Assembly (NCBI GenBank): GCA_902780025.1
Contig: CACZDV010000006.1
Location: forward strand, 29,339 to 93,338
Length of the DNA stretch: 64,000 bases
Origin: an uncultured Prevotellaceae bacterium
Lineage (GTDB): Bacteria > Bacteroidota > Bacteroidia > Bacteroidales > Bacteroidaceae
Direction of reading: 5' to 3'
Made by a program: the position numbers and the translations under genes. The stretch's first letter is position 1. Each line of letters starts with the position of its first letter. The notes beneath the pieces were generated by a model. That model was not told the origin of the DNA, searched no databases, and saw nothing but the letters and a program-made list of their open reading frames with translations. Positions 35,998-44,818 of the stretch are shown here, piece after piece.

Positions 35998-36578
35998 CCG
36001 ACGAATTTAAGACCATAGCAAATACAGGTGAGGGCTACTACACCGAGAAGCGTAGTAAGTTCCTCGCCTTTGCCCACCACGTTGAGACTGTCGACGAGGT
36101 GAAGACGTTGTTGGAGGGCTATCGTAAGAAGTACTACGATGCCCGCCACGTCTGCTATGCCTATATGCTCGGCCCTGAGCGACAGGAGTTCCGCGCCAAT
36201 GATGACGGGGAACCGTCGTCGACGGCAGGCAAGCCCATCCTCGGACAGATCAACTCCAACGAGTTGACGGACATCCTGATTGTCGTTGTGCGGTATTATG
36301 GCGGCGTGAACCTTGGCACCAGCGGCCTGATTGTAGCCTACCGCGAGGCCGCTGCCGATGCCATTGCCCATTGCGAGGTGGAGACGCGTCAGGTGGAGGA
36401 GATTGTCTGTTATCAATTTGCATACCCCATGATGAACGACGTGATGCGCATCGTCAAGGATATGTCGCCCCGTATCGTCAGTCAGACTTACGACAACACT
36501 TGTGAAATCAAGCTCAGCATCCGCAAGTCGGAGGCTGAACAGTTGCGGCAACGGCTTCAGAAGTTGTCATTTGAATAA
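35994..36578 (+). CDS. YigZ/IMPACT family protein
   Basis: 194 aa starting with GTG that overlaps the DUF1015 stop. The IMPACT N-terminal fold is seen in EKRSKFLAFAHHV, DARHVCYAYML, NDDGEPSSTAGKPIL and VRYYGGVNLGTSGL. YigZ proteins are linked to translation or proline dipeptide chemistry; role uncertain. Confidence 0.88.
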   Translation: MTDEFKTIANTGEGYYTEKRSKFLAFAHHVETVDEVKTLLEGYRKKYYDARHVCYAYMLGPERQEFRANDDGEPSSTAGKPILGQINSNELTDILIVVVRYYGGVNLGTSGLIVAYREAAADAIAHCEVETRQVEEIVCYQFAYPMMNDVMRIVKDMSPRIVSQTYDNTCEIKLSIRKSEAEQLRQRLQKLSFE

Positions 36579-36588
36579 GTTATCAGTT

Positions 36589-37497
36589 ATGCGCAGAATA
36601 TTACTCTTCGTTTTCCTGCTGACGGCAGTCGCTTCTTCCGCCCAGATGAAGTGGAACGAGCGTTACCAGCAGTATATCGACCAGTACAAGGACATTGCCA
36701 TTGAGCAGATGAAGCGTTGGAGGATTCCCGCCTCCATCACGCTGGCTCAGGGTATTTTCGAGAGTGGTGCAGGGCAGAGTGAACTGACGCGCCGCTCCAA
36801 CAACCACTTCGGCATCAAGTGTCACGGCTGGACGGGACGCAAGGTCTATAAGGATGATGACGCCCAGAACGAATGTTTCCGAGCCTACGACACAGCCTTC
36901 GACTCCTTCGAGGACCACTCCCGGTTCCTGGCCACAGGTCAGCGCTACCGCAGTCTCTTCTCTTTGAAGACCACAGACTACAAGGGCTGGGCACGTGGAC
37001 TGAAGGCTGCCGGCTATGCCACCAATCCTCAGTATGCCAATAAGCTGATAGAACTGATACAACTCTACAAACTCTATGAGTTTGACAATGCGAAGGACTA
37101 CGACAAGTTCATGGCCCAGCACTCCAAAGACCACGCTCCGAACGGCCAGCTGCTGCATCCCATCAAGATCTACAACAAGAACTACTATCTCTATGCTCGT
37201 CGTGGCGATACCTTTAAGCTAATAGGCGACGAGATAGGTATCTCCTATAAGAAAATCGCCCAGTACAACGAGCGCGACCGTGACGACCGGCTGCAGGAGG
37301 GGGAGATCATCTGGCTGAAGAAGAAGCAGAAGAAGGCACCGAAGGAGTATAAGAACCGTCTGCACTACGTCCGTCAGGGCGAGTCGATGTACTCCATTGC
37401 CCAAACTTACGGCATCCGCCTGAAGTCGCTCTACAAGATGAACAAACTGAAGCCTGACTACGAAATCCGCGTCGGCGATGCTTTGAAGCTAAGGTAG
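36589..37497 (+). CDS. Exported glucosaminidase with LysM repeats
   Basis: 302 aa peptidoglycan hydrolase. Start set at ATG 36589, which gives a clean signal peptide (RRILLFVFLLTAVASSAQ). Glucosaminidase/FlgJ-like domain ~25-160 (SITLAQGIFESGAGQSEL with probable catalytic Glu; NNHFGIKCHGW). Two LysM-like modules follow: a divergent one near 195-245 (YYLYARRGDTFKLIGDEIGI) and a typical one at the end (HYVRQGESMYSIAQTYGI). Its stop directly abuts the stop of the convergent ispE. Confidence 0.9.
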   Translation: MRRILLFVFLLTAVASSAQMKWNERYQQYIDQYKDIAIEQMKRWRIPASITLAQGIFESGAGQSELTRRSNNHFGIKCHGWTGRKVYKDDDAQNECFRAYDTAFDSFEDHSRFLATGQRYRSLFSLKTTDYKGWARGLKAAGYATNPQYANKLIELIQLYKLYEFDNAKDYDKFMAQHSKDHAPNGQLLHPIKIYNKNYYLYARRGDTFKLIGDEIGISYKKIAQYNERDRDDRLQEGEIIWLKKKQKKAPKEYKNRLHYVRQGESMYSIAQTYGIRLKSLYKMNKLKPDYEIRVGDALKLR

Positions 37498-38337
37498 TCA
37501 GACACTCATCCGACCACAATAGGTGAACATGTCCTCCGGGAAGTGTTCACCTATTTTTATAGGCTCACGGAAGATGCCGAAGACAGAGGAGCCACTGCCC
37601 GACATAGCTGCGTAGACAGCACCGAGCTCGTAGAGGCGTTGCTTGATGGCTCCGATTTCGGGGTGTAGGGTGAAGACACTCTGCTCGAAATCGTTGGTCA
37701 GGTCGTTGCGCCACGTCTCTATGGGCTGCATGACGACATCTCGGCAACACTTCTGCGGACGGGCGGGTTTGATGAGTGAAAAAGCCTCACGGGTGGACAC
37801 TGGAATATCCGGACGTACGATACCGATATAATACGTACTGAGGTCGAGGCTGATAGGTTGGAGTTGTTCGCCGATGCCCTCTGCATAAGCGGGACGGCTC
37901 AAGATGAAAAAGGCACAGTCGGCCCCGAGGCGGGCGGCATACTGAATCAGTTGTTCGTCAGACAAACCTAAGGTGAACATCTCGTTGAGCAGGCGGATGG
38001 TGTAGCCGCAGTCGCTGGAGCCACCGCCCATACCAGCCTGCGTGGGTATGCCTTTCCAAAGGTGGGCATGAACGCGGGGCATCTGTGGGAAGTCCTGCTT
38101 CAGCAGCTGGTAGGCCCGTACGACAAGATTGTGCTGCTCGTCACCCTCGATGCTGAGGTTCGACACCTTGATATCGCAGTCTACGGGGGATGGGAACTTG
38201 GTGTTCATCATCGTCAGTTCCAATGCATCCTTTATCTGGACGGGATAGAAGACGGTTTCCAGATTGTGGTAACCGTCAGGGCGGCGCTCGACGATGTTCA
38301 GTCCGAGGTTGATCTTGGCGATGGGGAATGTAATCAT
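37498..38337 (-). CDS. ispE: 4-diphosphocytidyl-2-C-methyl-D-erythritol kinase
   Basis: GHMP kinase of the MEP isoprenoid pathway, 279 aa. The start at ATG 38335-38337 gives the canonical ITFPIAKINLGLNIV...DGYHNLETVF; the longer reading adds ~69 non-homologous residues. Phosphate-binding glycine loop PTQAGMGGGSSDC and C-terminal AAMSGSGSSVFGIF. The start overlaps the lipoprotein stop by 4 bp (ATGA). Confidence 0.94.
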   Translation of the reverse strand: MITFPIAKINLGLNIVERRPDGYHNLETVFYPVQIKDALELTMMNTKFPSPVDCDIKVSNLSIEGDEQHNLVVRAYQLLKQDFPQMPRVHAHLWKGIPTQAGMGGGSSDCGYTIRLLNEMFTLGLSDEQLIQYAARLGADCAFFILSRPAYAEGIGEQLQPISLDLSTYYIGIVRPDIPVSTREAFSLIKPARPQKCCRDVVMQPIETWRNDLTNDFEQSVFTLHPEIGAIKQRLYELGAVYAAMSGSGSSVFGIFREPIKIGEHFPEDMFTYCGRMSV

Positions 38338-38894
38338 AGGTTGTTGTAGTGACGGTTGATGAATCGCCCTAAGGCGTTGTCGCGGTTGCGGAGGGCCGTC
38401 TCTCGGATAGCCTGGTTCACACCTTCGTAAAGACTGTCGACGTCGGCATATAGACGCCTGATGATGATGCTGTCCTTTGCCTCTTGCATGGTCTCTCGCA
38501 ATTGCTGGTCGCAATGGGATACGCGGTCGTTGAGTGCCTGCCATTCATTATTGATGACCGTTCCCGACACCCTTGAGGCAGCGGTCTCCGGCGACAGTTC
38601 GATGTAGACATTGCCACGTTCTGTGAAGAAGGTGACGCCCTCCATCGGGTGCTTCGTTGCCGGATAGAGCAGGCAGAGGCATGTGGAGTCGGTCTCCAGT
38701 CGATAGTAGAACCGTCCGTCATCGACGCGGATGGAGTCGAAGGGATGACCGTCGCGGAGGTCGGTTGACAGGTAGAGTAGGGTACTGTCTTCGAACTCCT
38801 TAGCCTCGCCCTTTATCCTACAACTGTCTGGCTGACAGGCAGCCAATGCAAAGGCAACTGTCGACAGCATGAAGAATAACTTACTCTTCACCAC
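38334..38894 (-). CDS. DUF4369-like lipoprotein
   Basis: 186 aa with a lipoprotein signal ending FALAAC (Cys20). The following region CRIKGEAKEFEDSTLLYL ... IRVDDGRFYYRL fits the beta-rich DUF4369 domain, which often precedes a thioredoxin-like domain. Here no thioredoxin motif follows, only a charged helical tail. Function unknown. It sits between prs and ispE on the same strand. Confidence 0.7.
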   Translation of the reverse strand: MVKSKLFFMLSTVAFALAACQPDSCRIKGEAKEFEDSTLLYLSTDLRDGHPFDSIRVDDGRFYYRLETDSTCLCLLYPATKHPMEGVTFFTERGNVYIELSPETAASRVSGTVINNEWQALNDRVSHCDQQLRETMQEAKDSIIIRRLYADVDSLYEGVNQAIRETALRNRDNALGRFINRHYNNL

Positions 38895-38903
38895 GCACTT
38901 TTT

Positions 38904-39836
38904 TTACACAATGTACAGGTCGCTGATGCTCTTGTTGTCGATGACGCGGCGGATGGCCTCGGCAAACATATCAGCCACGGACAGCTGCTTAACCTTGGCG
39001 CAGCGCTGGGTGTAGGGAATAGAGTCTGTGAAGACAATCTCCTCGAGGGCTGACTCCTGCACACGGTCGCTGGCGGGACCGCTCATGACGCAGTGGCTGG
39101 CACAGGCGCGTACGGTCTTGGCTCCAGCCTGCTTCATCAGGTCGGCAGCCTTAGTGATGGTGCCGGCGGTGTCGACCATATCGTCGATGATGACCACGTT
39201 CTTGCCCTCCACCTCACCGATTATCTGCATCGTAGCCACCACATTGGCACGGGCGCGGGTCTTGTTACACAGTACTAACGGACAGCCGAAGAACTTGGCA
39301 TAGGTGTTGGCGCGTTTGGAGCCGCCTACGTCGGGCGAGGCAATGACCATATCCTTGAGTTTCAGACTCTTCAGATAAGGCATGATAACGCCCGAGGCAT
39401 AGAGATGGTCAACGGGTACATCGAAGAATCCCTGAATCTGGTCGGCATGCAGGTCCATCGTGATGACACGGTTGACGCCAGCCACCGAGAGCAGGTCGGC
39501 CACGAGTTTCGCACCGATGGAGACGCGGGGCTTGTCCTTGCGGTCCTGACGTGCCCATCCGAAGTAGGGGATGACGGCGTTGATGGTACGTGCCGAGGCG
39601 CGCTTGGCAGCATCAATCATCAGCAGCAGCTCCATGAGGTTGTCGCTGTTGGGGAAGGTGCTTTGTACGAGGAAGATATCGCGTCCGCGGATAGATTCTT
39701 CGTAGCTGACGGCAAACTCACCGTCAGAGAACTTAGTGATTTGGAGTTGTCCCAGGGGGCATCCCAGGCTCTGGCAGATTCGTTCTGCGAGGTATCTCGT
39801 GGCTGTTCCCGAGAAGACCATGTAACTGTTTTCCAT
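38904..39836 (-). CDS. prs: Ribose-phosphate pyrophosphokinase
   Basis: 310 aa; makes PRPP from ribose-5-phosphate and ATP for nucleotide, His and Trp synthesis. Seen: FSDGEFAVSYEESIRGRDIFLVQST (split here: FSDGEF, then RGRDIFLVQST), YFGWARQDRKDKPR, MDLHADQIQGFF and PRPP loop VVIIDDMVDTAGTI. Family-typical length. Confidence 0.96.
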   Translation of the reverse strand: MENSYMVFSGTATRYLAERICQSLGCPLGQLQITKFSDGEFAVSYEESIRGRDIFLVQSTFPNSDNLMELLLMIDAAKRASARTINAVIPYFGWARQDRKDKPRVSIGAKLVADLLSVAGVNRVITMDLHADQIQGFFDVPVDHLYASGVIMPYLKSLKLKDMVIASPDVGGSKRANTYAKFFGCPLVLCNKTRARANVVATMQIIGEVEGKNVVIIDDMVDTAGTITKAADLMKQAGAKTVRACASHCVMSGPASDRVQESALEEIVFTDSIPYTQRCAKVKQLSVADMFAEAIRRVIDNKSISDLYIV

Positions 39837-39861
39837 ACTGTATCTGTATTTAGTGTTTTCT

Positions 39862-40470
39862 TTATCCTACTGCTTTCCTCAGTTTCTCGAAGTGGCTGAT
39901 AAGACTCTTGTAGTCCAGTCCGCCGGTAATGTCGAAGCGGTTCCACAGGTCGCCGCAGATGACCACTCCACCAAAGCCGAGCCCCTTCGCCAGGCTGATG
40001 TTGTCGAGGTTCATGCCACCCATTGCGTAGACCCGCTTGTCAATCAGTCCGCGTCGCGAGGCTTCCTTCAGCTCATCGTAGCTCAGGGATGCTTTGTCGT
40101 TGGGGTTGCTCTGGCTGTCGAAGAGTGTCTTCAGGAAGACGTAGTTCGACTGCTTCTTGGCCTCCTTCAACTCGCTGATGGCATGACACGTGCGGCTGAT
40201 ATTGCCTCGGTATCCCTGTGGGGGGTCCGTCTGGCAGTTATTGATGTGGATGCCCTTCAGACCGAATTCATCTTTCAGGTAGAAGTGGTCGTGAACGGTT
40301 ATGCGCTTGTAGTAGTCCTCAGGCAGAAGTGTCAGCAGGCGTTCTGAGTAGACGGGTTCCGAGCCCGGTTTATAGAGGTGCAGGTTGTCGAGTCCCGCCT
40401 CAAAAAGCGTGGTCAGAATCTTGTCCTCTTCCACGAAGAACGTGGACTTTGTCATGATAATCAGTTTCAT
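39862..40470 (-). CDS. Thiamine-phosphate synthase-like (TenI/ThiE fold)
   Basis: 202 aa TIM-barrel protein of the ThiE/TenI superfamily: DNLHLYKPG, VHDHFYLKDEFGLKGIHI, MGGMNLDNISLAKGLGFGGVVICGDLW (split: AMGGMNLDNI and GFGGVVICGDLW). The usual substrate motifs are altered (YVFLKTLFDS where ThiE has a conserved GPxFxT segment), so synthase activity is uncertain; it may be a TenI-type or repurposed member. Start overlaps the EamA stop by 4 bp. Confidence 0.75.
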   Translation of the reverse strand: MKLIIMTKSTFFVEEDKILTTLFEAGLDNLHLYKPGSEPVYSERLLTLLPEDYYKRITVHDHFYLKDEFGLKGIHINNCQTDPPQGYRGNISRTCHAISELKEAKKQSNYVFLKTLFDSQSNPNDKASLSYDELKEASRRGLIDKRVYAMGGMNLDNISLAKGLGFGGVVICGDLWNRFDITGGLDYKSLISHFEKLRKAVG

Positions 40471-41384
40471 GCTTCTGTTGCATTTTCGTTTTTAGCCGTT
40501 ACTACGGTGACGATGTAGGCGCTGAGCAGCACCAGGATGGCGGCTACCGGCTTGTCCCACGTCAGTCGGTCCTGACCTATCATAATAGCCACGAACGAGG
40601 CCACCATAGGTTGCAGGTTGGTATAGATGCTGACGGTCGTGGCGCTGAGGCTCTTCATGGCGAAGGGGATGAGGAAGTAGCCCAGTACCGTTGCCAGCAG
40701 TACGATGAACGCCATCTCGAGGGCACCGTCCCATCCGAAGGTCTCGGCCGAGAACAACGGCTGCTGCGACAGTTCAGGCCAGGCCAGGGGAACGGTGACG
40801 ACGGCTGAGATGAGGAACACGTACTTCATCTGCGTCACGGGAGTGTACTTCTGTGCCACCTTGCGGGTGATAATCATATAGACGGCCCACGTCAGTACGC
40901 TCAGGATGGCCAGGATAATGCCCAGCAGGTCGTTCGACCCCGAGCCCGACGTCTGTCCCATGATGACCATGAGGATGGCACCGCCGATACCTAAAAGTAC
41001 GCCGAGGAACTTCATGCCCGTGATGCGCTCGCCGATGAACAGGGCAGCCATCAGCATGACGGCCACCGGGGTCAGCGTCGCAATGAGCGAGAAGTAGACG
41101 GGGCTGGTATAGTCGAGTGCCCATGCCGTCAGCGTCTGCGACACAACGACGCCCATCAGTCCGCCCACCAGGATGACCATCAGGTCGTGGCGTTCCACCT
41201 TCTCCTGCTTCATGAAGCAGCTGATAATCCAGAAAACCACCGCCGCTCCGAGACAGCGGACAGCCATGTAGGTCATGGGCGACACCCAGTCGGTGAGCAG
41301 CATCTTCGTGATGGGCACACCCAGTCCGAAGATGACGTTGGCCAGCAGAATGGCGCCGTGGGCCTGTAGTCGTTTGTCGTTCAT
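40467..41384 (-). CDS. EamA/DMT-family transporter
   Basis: 305 aa with about ten hydrophobic helices in two repeats of five (for example AILLANVIFGLGVPITK and YTSPVYFSLIATLTPVAVML). Drug/metabolite transporter superfamily; substrate unknown. It is 15 bp downstream of uxaA and overlaps the ThiE-like gene by 4 bp, so it may export or import a compound linked to hexuronate use. Confidence 0.85.
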   Translation of the reverse strand: MNDKRLQAHGAILLANVIFGLGVPITKMLLTDWVSPMTYMAVRCLGAAVVFWIISCFMKQEKVERHDLMVILVGGLMGVVVSQTLTAWALDYTSPVYFSLIATLTPVAVMLMAALFIGERITGMKFLGVLLGIGGAILMVIMGQTSGSGSNDLLGIILAILSVLTWAVYMIITRKVAQKYTPVTQMKYVFLISAVVTVPLAWPELSQQPLFSAETFGWDGALEMAFIVLLATVLGYFLIPFAMKSLSATTVSIYTNLQPMVASFVAIMIGQDRLTWDKPVAAILVLLSAYIVTVVTAKNENATEA

Positions 41385-41399
41385 TATTATTGCTTGTTG

Positions 41400-42893
41400 T
41401 TACAGAGTTACACCGTTCTTGAAGATGGATATCTCGCTGTATCCGTTCTCTTCGTTGCGGGCACGTTCGCCGCTGGCCACGCTGAGCACTTTGTCAATGA
41501 ACTCAGGCACCAGTTCCTCCATCGTGCGTCCTTCCACCAGCTGGCCTGCCGAGAAGTCCACCCACTGGGGCTTGTTCTTGGCCAGCGTCGGGTTGGTGGC
41601 TATCTTCATCGTCGGGACGAAGGTGCCGAAGGGCGTACCGCGTCCTGTGGTGAACAGCACCAGATGACAGCCGCAGGAGGCCAGCGCCGTAGCGGCTACC
41701 AGGTCGTTGCCGGGAGCCGACAGCAGGTTTAGGCCCGTTGCCGACAGACGGTCGCCGTATTCCATGACGCCGCTGACCGGAGCCTTTCCGCACTTCTGCG
41801 TACAGCCCAAAGCCTTGTCCTCGAGTGTCGATATGCCGCCTGCCTTGTTGCCCGGGCTGGGGTTCTCGCCGACGGGTTCGCCGTGCGAGAGGAAGTAGTT
41901 CTTGAAGTTGTTGATCATCGAGACCGTCTGCTGGAACAGCTCTTCCGTGCGGCAGCGGTTCATCAGGATGGTCTCAGCACCGAACATCTCAGGCACCTCG
42001 GTCAGTACGCTCGTACCGCCCTGTGCCACCAGCCAGTCGCTGAACTCACCCACCAGGGGGTTGGCGGTGATGCCGCTGAAACCGTCGCTGCCGCCGCATT
42101 TCAGTCCGACGCGCAGCTTCGACACGGGGACGCTCTCACGCTTGTCCTGACGGGCAGTCTCGTAGAGTTCGCGCAGCATCTTCATGCCGGCCTCCACCTC
42201 GTCGCCCTCCACGCGCTGGGTCACCAGCAGCTTGATGCGCTCCTTGTCGTAGTCGCCCAGCATCGCCATGAAGTCCTCGGGCTGGTTGTTCTCGCAGCCT
42301 AAGCTAAGCACCAGCACGGCTCCGGCATTGGGGTGCAGGCAGATGTCGCGCAGCACCTTGCGGGTGTTCTCGTGGTCTTCCGACAGCTGCGAACAGCCGT
42401 AGTTGTGGTGCCAGGCATGTATGGCGTCGATGTCCTTACAGCCTGTCTCCTGTATCAGCTTGTGTACCAATCGCTCGGCAATGCCGTTGACGCAGCCCAC
42501 CGTGGGTACTACCCATATCTCGTTACGTACGCCTACGTCTCCGTTCTTGCGTACGTATCCCTTAAAGGTTCGGTTCTCTTTCGGTATGCTAAGTTCTTCA
42601 CCAACAGGCTGGTATGTATATTCCAGTGTGCCGCTCAGATTGGTCTTCAGGTTGTTCTCGTTCACCCAGTCACCGGCCTTCAGGTCGCGACGGGCGTGAC
42701 CGATGGGGTAGCCGTATTTGATGATGTTCTCGCCCTCTTTGACGTCGCGCAGCAGCACCTTGTGGCCTGCGGGCACGTCCTCGGTCAGTACGGCGCGTTC
42801 GCCACCGGCCTCAATGACGTCGCCCTTCTTTTTCTCCACTAAACAGACTACCACGGAGTCTGCGGGATTGATTTTCAGAAATGTAGTTTGCAT
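41400..42893 (-). CDS. uxaA: Altronate dehydratase
   Basis: 497 aa; converts D-altronate to 2-keto-3-deoxygluconate in galacturonate breakdown. It has the N-terminal SAF-like domain (DVPAGHKVLLRDVKEGENIIKYG in two pieces: VPAGHKVLLRD, GENIIKYGYPIGHA) and the C-terminal domain (LKCGGSDGFSGITANP, GCENNQPED, GRGTPFGTFVPTMKI). Length is normal for full UxaA. It lies 19 bp after the LacI-type regulator. The other uronate genes are not nearby. Confidence 0.93.
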   Translation of the reverse strand: MQTTFLKINPADSVVVCLVEKKKGDVIEAGGERAVLTEDVPAGHKVLLRDVKEGENIIKYGYPIGHARRDLKAGDWVNENNLKTNLSGTLEYTYQPVGEELSIPKENRTFKGYVRKNGDVGVRNEIWVVPTVGCVNGIAERLVHKLIQETGCKDIDAIHAWHHNYGCSQLSEDHENTRKVLRDICLHPNAGAVLVLSLGCENNQPEDFMAMLGDYDKERIKLLVTQRVEGDEVEAGMKMLRELYETARQDKRESVPVSKLRVGLKCGGSDGFSGITANPLVGEFSDWLVAQGGTSVLTEVPEMFGAETILMNRCRTEELFQQTVSMINNFKNYFLSHGEPVGENPSPGNKAGGISTLEDKALGCTQKCGKAPVSGVMEYGDRLSATGLNLLSAPGNDLVAATALASCGCHLVLFTTGRGTPFGTFVPTMKIATNPTLAKNKPQWVDFSAGQLVEGRTMEELVPEFIDKVLSVASGERARNEENGYSEISIFKNGVTL

Positions 42894-42912
42894 AATTAGT
42901 ATGTTGTTTTAG

Positions 42913-43980
42913 TCAGATGGCTTTACGACGGTAGAACTCCACGTTCTCCTTGGTCAGTATCTCAATGGGCATGTAGTTCACGGGGTTCACCTCACGTTTC
43001 AGGACGATGGCGTGGAACAGCGCGTCCACCGAGGCATAACCCTGTTGGTAGGCATGCTGGGCGATGAGGAACGAGATGCTGCCCTGCCGGACGCACTCCT
43101 GGTTCTTCGGCACCATGTCGTAGCCCATGATCTGTATGTTGCGACGGTTGCTCTTCTGCAGGAACTCGCCCACGATGTGTGCCTTCGAGTTGAACGTGAT
43201 GCAATGGTGTACCAGCGGATGCTCCTTGAAGAACTTCTCCAGTATGTTGTCGTAGTCCGACCTTTCACCGTCCAGCGGCAGGTCGACCTCCGTAATCTTG
43301 ATGTCGGGGAAGTGGTCCACCATATAGTGGCGGAAGCCCGTTTCGCGGTTAGCCTGCTGCTTCGAGCCCACCTTGCCGTCGCGCGTCTGCTTCACCAGGG
43401 CTATCTCCTTCTCCTTCGAGGCCAGCAGCATCAGCATGCGGGCGGCGAAATATCCGCTGGCAAACGAGTCCTGGCCAAAGAAAGCCAGCGGTTTCAGGTC
43501 AGGCATGTACGAGTCGAGCAACACGTAGGGGATCTGCCGCTCCGTCAGCTTCTCCGTGAACCGCGCCGTCTGTTCCAGTGTGGTGGGCACGATGATGACG
43601 CCGTCAATCTTGGCTGTGAAGAACTCGCGCACCATCCGCGTAAACGCCTGTGGGTTGAACCGTTCGTAGTAGATGAACTTCAGCGTGATGCCGAAGTCGC
43701 GACGGAAGTCGGTACAAGCCTGTGCACCTTCCTCAATCTCGTCCCAGTAAGCCTCCTGCTCGTGTTTCGGCAATACACAATAGAACGTGTACGTCTTATT
43801 ATAAGCCAGTGCCGAGGCATACATATTGGGTTGGTAGTCCATCTCCTCCAGTGCCTTGTTCACCTTCTCCAGTGCCTTTTGCGACACGTTAGGGCGATTA
43901 TGCAGTACGCGGTCGACCGTTCCCACCGATACGCCCGCCCTTTCGGCGATGTCCTTTATCCTTATATTTTCTTTTGCCAT
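42913..43980 (-). CDS. LacI-family transcriptional regulator
   Basis: 355 aa. N-terminal HTH IRIKDIAERAGVSVGTVDRVL with hinge, then a periplasmic-binding-protein-like sensor domain (~60-350: KIDGVIIVPTTLEQT, ALVKQTRDGKVGSK). It heads a series with uxaA, suggesting control of hexuronate use. An inverted repeat between its -7 box and ATG is a candidate autoregulatory operator. Confidence 0.92.
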   Translation of the reverse strand: MAKENIRIKDIAERAGVSVGTVDRVLHNRPNVSQKALEKVNKALEEMDYQPNMYASALAYNKTYTFYCVLPKHEQEAYWDEIEEGAQACTDFRRDFGITLKFIYYERFNPQAFTRMVREFFTAKIDGVIIVPTTLEQTARFTEKLTERQIPYVLLDSYMPDLKPLAFFGQDSFASGYFAARMLMLLASKEKEIALVKQTRDGKVGSKQQANRETGFRHYMVDHFPDIKITEVDLPLDGERSDYDNILEKFFKEHPLVHHCITFNSKAHIVGEFLQKSNRRNIQIMGYDMVPKNQECVRQGSISFLIAQHAYQQGYASVDALFHAIVLKREVNPVNYMPIEILTKENVEFYRRKAI

Positions 43981-43988
43981 TTGACTAT

Positions 43989-44004
43989 ACTCGTTTATGC
44001 GAGT
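43989..44004. promoter_or_regulatory. Candidate LacI-type operator
   Basis: ACTCG-N6-CGAGT (16 bp) lies 1 bp past the -7 box and 8 bp before the lacI ATG, covering the expected transcription start. The position suits autorepression. The sequence lacks the central CG of classical LacI operators. Confidence 0.4.
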
Positions 44005-44005
44005 G

Positions 44006-44037
44006 CAAAGTTACACAAATAATTTCGAACCTACAAA
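44006..44037 (-). promoter_or_regulatory. Promoter of lacI-type gene and uxaA
   Basis: Minus strand: TTTG (44034-44037), 20 bp, TAACTTTG (44006-44013). Strong consensus match. Confidence 0.7.
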
Positions 44038-44190
44038 TTATTTCCGTGTTTTTCTATTCCCTTTAGTCGAGCGAATCCTTTCAAGCACGCGTATGTACGC
44101 GAGAACGCCGCCCCCAGCCATTATGCGGGAAGCGGCGATTTCTCTTTTAGTGAAGGGTGAAGGGTGAGTGGAGATTACTTAGTGCCAGAA

Positions 44191-44392
44191 CCTTGCAACC
44201 TTGCATTCTTGCATCTTGCATTAAGGTCGTTTTAATGTGCAGAAAGGGGTACGCCTACGTGATATACGTTAATATATGTATAATAATATATAATTATATT
44301 AATTTAATACTTATATTACTATTATTACTACCACCTGTAAAAACATGAAACAGGCCTTATGCAAGGTTGCAAGAATGCAAGATTGCAAGATT
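44191..44392. repeat. Inverted pair of octamer repeats around an AT-rich core
   Basis: Left arm: four copies of CTTGCAAC/CTTGCATT-like octamers (44191-44222). Right arm: the inverse (44361-44392). 44192-44213 and 44368-44389 match as reverse complements at 21 of 22 positions. The core is strongly AT-rich near 44270-44330. Confidence 0.7.
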
Positions 44393-44458
44393 GATGACTT
44401 TTGATGGTCAACTGAAGATTGGTATTTTCTTTACAAATCATGATGCTCCCAAAACATC

Positions 44459-44546
44459 CCCGACTTTAGTCCGATTAAACCGGGAGTTTAGTCCGACCAA
44501 ACCTCGGGTTTACTCCGACCAAACTCCGACTTTGGTCCGACCAAAC
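44459..44546. repeat. Tandem array, 4 x 22 bp
   Basis: Units at 44459, 44481, 44503 and 44525. Each ends in TCCGAnnAAAC, and most hold GnnTTTAGTCCGACC. No spacers. It lies directly beyond the terminator of the small acidic-peptide gene. Confidence 0.9.
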
Positions 44547-44547
44547 A

Positions 44548-44572
44548 AAAACGCCCGGAAAATGGGCGTTTT
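44548..44572. terminator. Terminator after the small acidic-peptide gene
   Basis: AAAACGCCC (44548-44556), 7-nt loop, GGGCGTTTT (44564-44572). On the minus strand a T-rich tail follows, matching the end of the gene at 44635. Confidence 0.8.
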
Positions 44573-44634
44573 GAGGTGGTTTTTGGGGCCTTTGTACGAT
44601 ATGAAATTATTTTACATCGTCAGGCGAGTGTGTA

Positions 44635-44817
44635 CTACTCTTCGTCCCAGTCGTCATCCCAATCAAAGCTGCGGGAGCGGACGATATCATCGCTTTTGCC
44701 ACGACCGCCGTAGTTCACAACGTTGCTCTGTACGCCGGTCACACTATCCTGCAGGATGCACGACTGCTGCTGTAACTTCACCACGCGTATGGTGGGGTTT
44801 GAATATATCTTTTTCAT
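44635..44817 (-). CDS. Small acidic-tailed protein, 60 aa
   Basis: Starts KKIYSNPTIRVVKLQ, continues SCILQDSVTGVQ and ends in an acidic, aromatic tail (FDWDDDWDEE). This layout resembles short, uncharacterised Prevotella proteins that I have seen annotated as hypothetical. It begins 1 bp after the stop of the fibronectin-type gene upstream and is followed by a good terminator, so the pair is probably one transcript. Function unknown. Confidence 0.7.
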   Translation of the reverse strand: MKKIYSNPTIRVVKLQQQSCILQDSVTGVQSNVVNYGGRGKSDDIVRSRSFDWDDDWDEE

Positions 44818-44818
44818 A

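Larger units (their letters stand above)
43981..44634. other. 654-bp intergenic region rich in repeats
   Basis: From left to right: operator and promoter of the lacI-type gene; two hairpins (CGCGTA/TACGCG near 44088-44101 and CGCCGC/GCGGCG near 44105-44137); a short period-7 run (44149-44169); an octamer inverted repeat (44191-44222 with 44361-44392) around a very AT-rich 138-bp core; a 4 x 22-bp array (44459-44546); and a terminator (44548-44572). I find no convincing protein gene. Confidence 0.75.

Noticed and set aside
37498-38544. Longer ispE start at 38544
   Set aside because: The extra 69 residues are not GHMP-kinase-like and run through the lipoprotein gene; ATG 38337 gives the canonical N-terminus and a 4-bp overlap.
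44270-44330. Replication origin in the AT-rich core
   Set aside because: AT-rich, but no DnaA-box cluster or dnaA/dnaN neighbours are seen.
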